Assembly (NCBI GenBank): GCA_964365905.1
Contig: CAYIRQ010000050.1
Location: 1-10,098 of the forward strand
From: CAYIRQ01 sp964365905
Lineage (GTDB): Bacteria; Patescibacteriota; Gracilibacteria; Peribacterales; Peribacteraceae
Direction: 5' to 3'
Length of the DNA stretch: 10,098 bases
The position numbers and the translations under genes were made by a program. Of this stretch, positions 7,070 to 10,098 are shown piece by piece (position 1 is the stretch's first letter; every line of letters starts with the position of its first letter). The notes under the pieces were generated by a model, which saw only the letters and a list, made by a program, of their open reading frames with translations, was not told the DNA's origin and did no database searches.

Positions 7070-7447
7070 ATGACTAGAGAGGAGACCGTTGCGCACTGGA
7101 AACATGGTGCTCGAGCTTCTCTGCGCCTTTCGGAACTTGCACACGGTGAGCAGGAATATGCCTTAGCGCTCTTCCATGCTCATCTCGCTGTCGAGAAAGC
7201 CCTGAAAGCCGTCTATATCTTGACGAAGGAGGGGGCGCCGCCCCCGACCCACGATCTGCTCCTGCTTGCATCGCGTCTTGAGCAACGTTGGAATCCTGAG
7301 GACGAGGAAGCGCTTGCCCATCTGACCGAGTATGCGGTGACGGCCCGTTACGATGACATTGAGTGGTCTCGACATGAGGCGACGCAACAGAATAGCGAGC
7401 ATTGGATTTCTCAGGCAAAACACTTCCTTTCCCTTCTTGATGCATGA
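7070..7447 (+). CDS. HEPN domain protein (PF05168-type), putative toxin of a HEPN/MNT module
   Basis: This 125-residue all-alpha protein has the classic HEPN layout: W10..A14 and a hydrophobic first helix, then ALFHAHLAVEKALKAVYI (33-50), matching the A-AVEKALKA core. PPTHDLLLLASRL (58-70) and EYAVTARYDD (87-96), the family's Y-x-x-x-x-RYPD site, follow. In related two-gene modules the HEPN partner is an RNase toxin and the MNT partner the antitoxin; in some, the MNT protein AMPylates the HEPN protein. Here the usual R-x4-6-H RNase motif is not evident: after R93 the next histidine is H102, eight residues in between. ATG 7070 is preferred over GTG 7064 because the promoter would start transcription at 7070. 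The gene overlaps the MNT gene by ATGA. Toxicity is inferred; membership in HEPN is quite sure. Confidence 0.85.
   Translation: MTREETVAHWKHGARASLRLSELAHGEQEYALALFHAHLAVEKALKAVYILTKEGAPPPTHDLLLLASRLEQRWNPEDEEALAHLTEYAVTARYDDIEWSRHEATQQNSEHWISQAKHFLSLLDA
7231..7245 (+). repeat. GC-rich hairpin inside the HEPN gene
   Basis: GGGGGC-GCC-GCCCCC forms a six-pair stem with a three-base loop within the codons for GAPPP. There is no U-tract after it, so it is not a terminator. It might slow translation or affect mRNA stability, or may just reflect proline and glycine codons in a GC-rich genome. Confidence 0.4.
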
Positions 7448-7755
7448 AAGCGATCGAAGGATTGCATGCGGCCCGCTCCCTGCGTGAACGGTTGCTTCGC
7501 AAAGGCGTGCCTGTGCGCAATGTTTTTCTCTTCGGTTCAGTCGCTCGCGGCGCCGCGCGGGAGGACAGTGACATTGACATTGCCGTTGTTTGTGACCCTT
7601 ACAAAGCCGCAAAGCACGAAGAAAATGTCGAGTTTCTCCTGGAAGGAAAAAAGGTGGATATGAGAATTCAGACTGTCTGCTTGCACCCTGCAGATTTTGA
7701 CAACCCGTACTTTACTTTGGCAAAAGAAGTGCAACGCTACGGTATTGCTGTTTGA
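7444..7755 (+). CDS. MNT nucleotidyltransferase, putative antitoxin of the HEPN/MNT module
   Basis: This 103-residue protein is a minimal nucleotidyltransferase (PF01909-type). The signature G31-S32-x10-D43-x-D45 is intact (GSVARG at 31-36, DSDIDIAVV at 41-49), and the third catalytic aspartate is D72 in KKVDMRIQ. All three metal-binding acids are present, so it should be active, presumably moving a nucleotide from ATP. The start ATG lies inside the stop of the HEPN gene (ATGA), implying translational coupling. There is no Shine-Dalgarno. By analogy with HepT/MntA-like modules it would neutralise the HEPN protein by modification or binding. A plain two-subunit nucleotidyltransferase, with HEPN as substrate-binding partner, is the main alternative. 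Confidence 0.88.
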   Translation: MKAIEGLHAARSLRERLLRKGVPVRNVFLFGSVARGAAREDSDIDIAVVCDPYKAAKHEENVEFLLEGKKVDMRIQTVCLHPADFDNPYFTLAKEVQRYGIAV

Positions 7756-7792
7756 AAGGATGGCGCACGGCATGGACGGTCATCCGAGGTCG

Positions 7793-9313
7793 CTACTGAC
7801 ATCCTCTCTCTGCCAATTTCACCAGCATCTTCGCGGTCTCTGCGCGGTTCACAGGGTCGCCCGGACGGAATGTATGACGAAGGGAGCCATCAGCGGTTGT
7901 ATCCCCTTGCACGACTCCCATCTGTGTCGCCGTGAGAATGGCATTGAGAGAGCGATCGGAGGAGGGGAGATCGGTGTAGGGGTTCATGATCCCCGTTTGA
8001 ATGGGGATATCGAGCGCCTCGAGGAGGATCTGCAGCACCATGCCCCGCGACGCGGGCTGCGTCACATTCGGGAGTATGCGGTACACGCTGATGCCTTTGG
8101 ATTCCGCGGCGGCGATGTACGGCTCCGACCACTGGCCGCGCGCGGAGGGGTTCTGGGCGGGAGTCATGAGCGTCGGAATGCTCGCGAGATTGAGGCTCAT
8201 CTTGGTGATTTCCCCGATGAGAACGTGATTCCCGGGGCCAAAAAGACCCGTGTAGTTGCCCGCTGCGTCCTTGTAACCGGAGGCGATGCCGGACTGGATG
8301 AGGGAGGCGACGAAGCGCGCGAACCACTCATTGGTGCGTACATCCGTGAAGGTCACTTCTTTGCCGGAAACAGCGAGGTGAAGTTTGCCTCCTGCATTGG
8401 GAAGAGGCTGTCCCTCCGGAATCGTCACGAGGGAACAGCGCATCGCAGGAGTCGGATCAGGCGTGTGGACCGGAGTGTAGAGGGAAGGATCGAATGGGAT
8501 GTCCCTGTAGATCCCGCCTCCACCGCCTCCCCCGCCTGCCGCTCCTCCCCCGCCTCCCCCGCCTCCCCCAATCGGGCCTTCCGAGGCTTCACAGGCGCTG
8601 ATGGTCTGGTTGCAGATGCGACCGGGTTCGCATGGGCAGTCCGCGAGGCAGGTCGCGCAATTTTCCTGACCGACACTGCAGGCGCCGTCGCCGCAGACAA
8701 TGGGAACGCTGCACGCGTTCTGGATGCACACCTGCCCCTGTGCGCAGGGACAGTCCCCGGGGCATGTGCCGCAGTTTTCCCCGAGGTTGCAGACATTGTC
8801 CCCGCACTGAGCGCCGGGGTCCGTATTCACGGTATAGGAGCCATTCGTGACGGACTGGAGAATGTTGCTGGAATCACTGTAGGCGATGACTTCTGATCCC
8901 TGACTGATGGTAATCGTTGCGCTGCCCGCCGACGCGGCGCGGAACCGCATTCTGAGTAATTGGCCGTCGGATCCATCGTACCCCGTATCGAAACGAATAC
9001 GTGCAAATTGGAAAGCGCCATTGCTCGGCGCCGGCGCAATCACCTCCTGATTGAAGACCGACCCGGTCGCATCAAAGCTCACAAATTCAAGATGGGGCGA
9101 ATAGATGACGTCCACCTGCACGCCTCCCACCGCCTGTCCCCCGGTCGTGAGCTGGAAATTAACGTTGAACTCCGCGCCGAAGGTGTACGTGCCCGTCGCA
9201 GGATTCACTTTGAGCTGCGCCGTGGGGGCGGCGATCACGGGAACGTTCCGGACTCCGAGAAAGAATCCGAAGACGAGAAGGGAAAGAAAAACGGCGGGTG
9301 TCCGGTAACGCAT
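7793..9313 (-). CDS. Secreted surface protein: cohesin-like domain, Cys-rich repeats, poly-Gly linker, three SLH repeats
   Basis: From ATG 9313 the protein has 506 residues. The signal peptide MRYRTPAVFLSLLVFGFFLG...PVIA ends near residue 29; an in-frame ATG at 9364 would add 17 residues and bury this signal. Residues about 31-163 form a cohesin-like beta-sandwich (FNVNFQLTTGG, VQVDVIYSPHLEFVSF, LLRMRFRAASAGSATITI). Two repeats of the type CGDxxCxxGxxxCxTCxxDCPC span about 170-203 and 207-241. A linker of 17 glycines around two alanines (249-267) and a Pro-rich stretch follow. Three SLH repeats (about 321-378, 391-433, 443-503) are best seen in FTDVRTNEWFARFVASLIQS and FRPGDPVNRAETAKMLVKLA. 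SLH repeats usually anchor proteins to cell-wall polymers. The role is probably structural or adhesive at the surface. The gene follows the second pilin gene on the same strand, with 62 bases between, and is likely cotranscribed. Confidence 0.82.
   Translation of the reverse strand: MRYRTPAVFLSLLVFGFFLGVRNVPVIAAPTAQLKVNPATGTYTFGAEFNVNFQLTTGGQAVGGVQVDVIYSPHLEFVSFDATGSVFNQEVIAPAPSNGAFQFARIRFDTGYDGSDGQLLRMRFRAASAGSATITISQGSEVIAYSDSSNILQSVTNGSYTVNTDPGAQCGDNVCNLGENCGTCPGDCPCAQGQVCIQNACSVPIVCGDGACSVGQENCATCLADCPCEPGRICNQTISACEASEGPIGGGGGGGGGAAGGGGGGGGIYRDIPFDPSLYTPVHTPDPTPAMRCSLVTIPEGQPLPNAGGKLHLAVSGKEVTFTDVRTNEWFARFVASLIQSGIASGYKDAAGNYTGLFGPGNHVLIGEITKMSLNLASIPTLMTPAQNPSARGQWSEPYIAAAESKGISVYRILPNVTQPASRGMVLQILLEALDIPIQTGIMNPYTDLPSSDRSLNAILTATQMGVVQGDTTADGSLRHTFRPGDPVNRAETAKMLVKLAERGCQ
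8513..8570 (-). repeat. G-rich low-complexity tract encoding the poly-Gly linker
   Basis: The coding strand carries repeated GGN codons. It has four runs of five G (complements of C runs at 8529-8533, 8547-8551, 8556-8560 and 8565-8569), separated by 13, 4 and 4 bases. It could form a G-quadruplex in the mRNA and could vary in length in whole codons without breaking the frame. Confidence 0.7.
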
Positions 9314-9375
9314 GCAAGGAAAAGGGGAAAGTGCGAGGGCACAATACTGGCATCTTTTGCGCATGACAACGGCTT

Positions 9376-9885
9376 TTAGCGCGTCGCAGCGATATCCGTC
9401 ATTCCCTCGGGCTCCGCATCGGGAGCGCTCACGGTCACGTGACCGGCGGAGGGGCGCTGCAGAAAGTAGCGGGTATGTTCATTCGGGTAGTCCGGATCCT
9501 GTGAGAGGGGATCGAGGGGAATGGCGAGGAGCAGGTTTCGCTCCTTCAGCATTGAGAGATTGAAAAGGTGGTTGCAGCTACCCGTAAGCGCATCACCGCA
9601 CGCTTCCACGGCAGCCGCTGGTGAAAGAGGGATGGCAAGAAGCAACGATCGATCCACGGTATTTGCGTACGTCACGATCGCATCCGCGATGATCGCAACG
9701 TCCGTTTGCCTTTTGTGATTATTGACTTCTCCAAATTGTTTTTTGGGATTCAGAGCAAGAATCACGATCGAAACGAGCATCGCGATGATCGCGAGCACGG
9801 GCATGATCTCGAGGAGGGTGAATGCCCGTCGGCAACAATGGACAGTTGACCGTTGACAGTTGATTGGGAGTTTTTGGGACTGCAT
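9376..9885 (-). CDS. Type IV pilin-like protein (prepilin leader), pilin B of this window
   Basis: This 169-residue protein has a 21-residue leader ending CCRRA, then FTLLEIMPVLAIIAMLVSIV. Glu at mature position 5 marks a class III signal cut by prepilin peptidase. The residue before the cut is Ala, not the usual Gly. The N-terminal helix ends ALNPKKQFGE, matching ALNPTKQ-type pilins and the first pilin of this window. DVAIIADAIVTYA, AIPLDP and GHVTVSAPDAEPEG align with the equivalent parts of that protein, so the two are distant paralogues. Two cysteines (ACGDALTGSC) could pair. ATG 9885 is the only usable start: no ATG, GTG or TTG lies in frame between it and the cut site. The leader-coding part contains three 7-base repeats. 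A -10-like TATAGT lies seven bases upstream, and the SLH protein gene follows downstream. Confidence 0.85.
   Translation of the reverse strand: MQSQKLPINCQRSTVHCCRRAFTLLEIMPVLAIIAMLVSIVILALNPKKQFGEVNNHKRQTDVAIIADAIVTYANTVDRSLLLAIPLSPAAAVEACGDALTGSCNHLFNLSMLKERNLLLAIPLDPLSQDPDYPNEHTRYFLQRPSAGHVTVSAPDAEPEGMTDIAATR
9842..9862 (-). repeat. Three tandem 7-bp repeats within the prepilin leader of pilin B
   Basis: On the plus strand the units are ACAGTTG, ACCGTTG and ACAGTTG, one mismatch among three. They encode leader residues about 9-15. Seven is not a multiple of three, so gain or loss of one unit would shift the frame before the cleavage site. Confidence 0.75.
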
Positions 9886-9891
9886 ATAAAA

Positions 9892-9921
9892 ACTATACAG
9901 GTGTTCGGTTTGAGGTGTTAG
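9892..9921 (-). promoter_or_regulatory. Candidate leaderless promoter of pilin B
   Basis: On the minus strand TATAGT (9892-9897) lies six bases before the ATG at 9885, so transcription would begin at or next to the start codon. CTAACA (9916-9921) matches four of six -35 positions at an 18-base spacing and overlaps the end of the upstream gene. The spacing matches that of the HEPN promoter. Confidence 0.45.
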
Positions 9922-10098
9922 GGAGCTTCACCCCTGCCAAAATTGGAAATCCGCTCCCACAGTCGATTCACACTTTCCAGTACAAATGGCCACACGGTCT
10001 CATGTAAAAATGACCACAGAATGACGCCGAAACTTTGGAATTGCCGGAGAACCGCAAAGAACCATGCGACAATCTTCGTCCAGGCGAGAAGAATCCAT
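9918..10098 (-). CDS. Unrecognised Trp-rich protein, C-terminal fragment
   Basis: A minus-strand frame is open from the right edge of the window to TAA at 9918-9920, giving 59 residues. It is rich in Trp, Phe and Leu (WILLAWTKIVAWFFAVLRQF, then VILWSFLHETVWPFVLESV) and ends in a polar tail, RISNFGRGEAP. The pattern suggests one or two membrane or membrane-surface helices. The frame has no stop up to the edge and its bias looks coding, so it is likely the end of a longer gene. I cannot assign a family. It lies 32 bases upstream of pilin B on the same strand. A competing ATG frame at the edge is short (32 codons). Confidence 0.55.
   Translation of the reverse strand, partial: WILLAWTKIVAWFFAVLRQFQSFGVILWSFLHETVWPFVLESVNRLWERISNFGRGEAP

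Noticed and set aside
7756..7792. GGATG...CATCC inverted repeat between the convergent MNT and SLH genes as a shared terminator
   Set aside because: The stem is only five pairs with a long loop and no T-tract on either strand.
7697..8896. Plus-strand ORF of 399 codons opposite the SLH protein gene
   Set aside because: It overlaps the MNT gene at its start and runs antisense to recognisable SLH and cysteine-repeat domains; it shows no domain of its own.

Overview
The window reads as bacterial chromosome from an organism with a GC-rich genome and ordinary stop codons (TAA, TAG and TGA all end genes). No start here is preceded by a clear Shine-Dalgarno sequence. Small type IV pilin-like proteins, an S-layer-homology surface protein, several polytopic GT-C-type membrane proteins and a HEPN/MNT pair together suggest a candidate-phyla (CPR/Patescibacteria, possibly Peregrinibacteria-like) bacterium. 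That placement is inference; the window holds no rRNA or other phylogenetic marker.

Left part (1-6219), a cell-surface glycan region. The tail of a GT39-like membrane glycosyltransferase (1-1149, +) is followed by a class I SAM methyltransferase with a hydrophobic C-terminus (1438-2190, +). On the opposite strand lie a GT87-like membrane glycosyltransferase (2338-3666) and a GT2 enzyme of the dolichyl-phosphate glucosyl/mannosyltransferase type (3671-4396), probably one operon. A divergent gene (4453-6219, +) encodes a large YfhO/GT-C-like membrane protein. The GT2 enzyme would charge a polyprenyl-phosphate carrier in the cytoplasm, and the GT-C proteins would use that lipid-linked sugar outside the membrane. 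The stretch from about 1110 to 3720 is clearly poorer in GC than its flanks and may have been acquired or swapped.

Middle part (6331-7755). A type IV pilin-like gene ends at the window's only strong intrinsic terminator. A two-gene HEPN/MNT nucleotidyltransferase operon (ATGA overlap) follows, with a promoter whose -10 box sits so close to the first ATG that the transcript should be leaderless.

Right part (7793-10098, all minus strand). In transcription order this holds the end of an unrecognised Trp-rich protein, a second pilin-like gene with its own apparent leaderless promoter, and a secreted protein built as signal peptide, cohesin-like domain, two cysteine-rich repeats, poly-glycine linker and three SLH repeats. 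The second pilin carries three tandem 7-base repeats inside its leader-coding region, a possible phase-variation switch.

No tRNA, rRNA, CRISPR array, insertion sequence or origin was seen. No single wholly new system is evident. The points most worth checking are the heptad repeat in the pilin leader, the cohesin-Cys-Gly-SLH protein, the HEPN protein lacking the usual RNase motif, and the low-GC cassette within the glycan locus.
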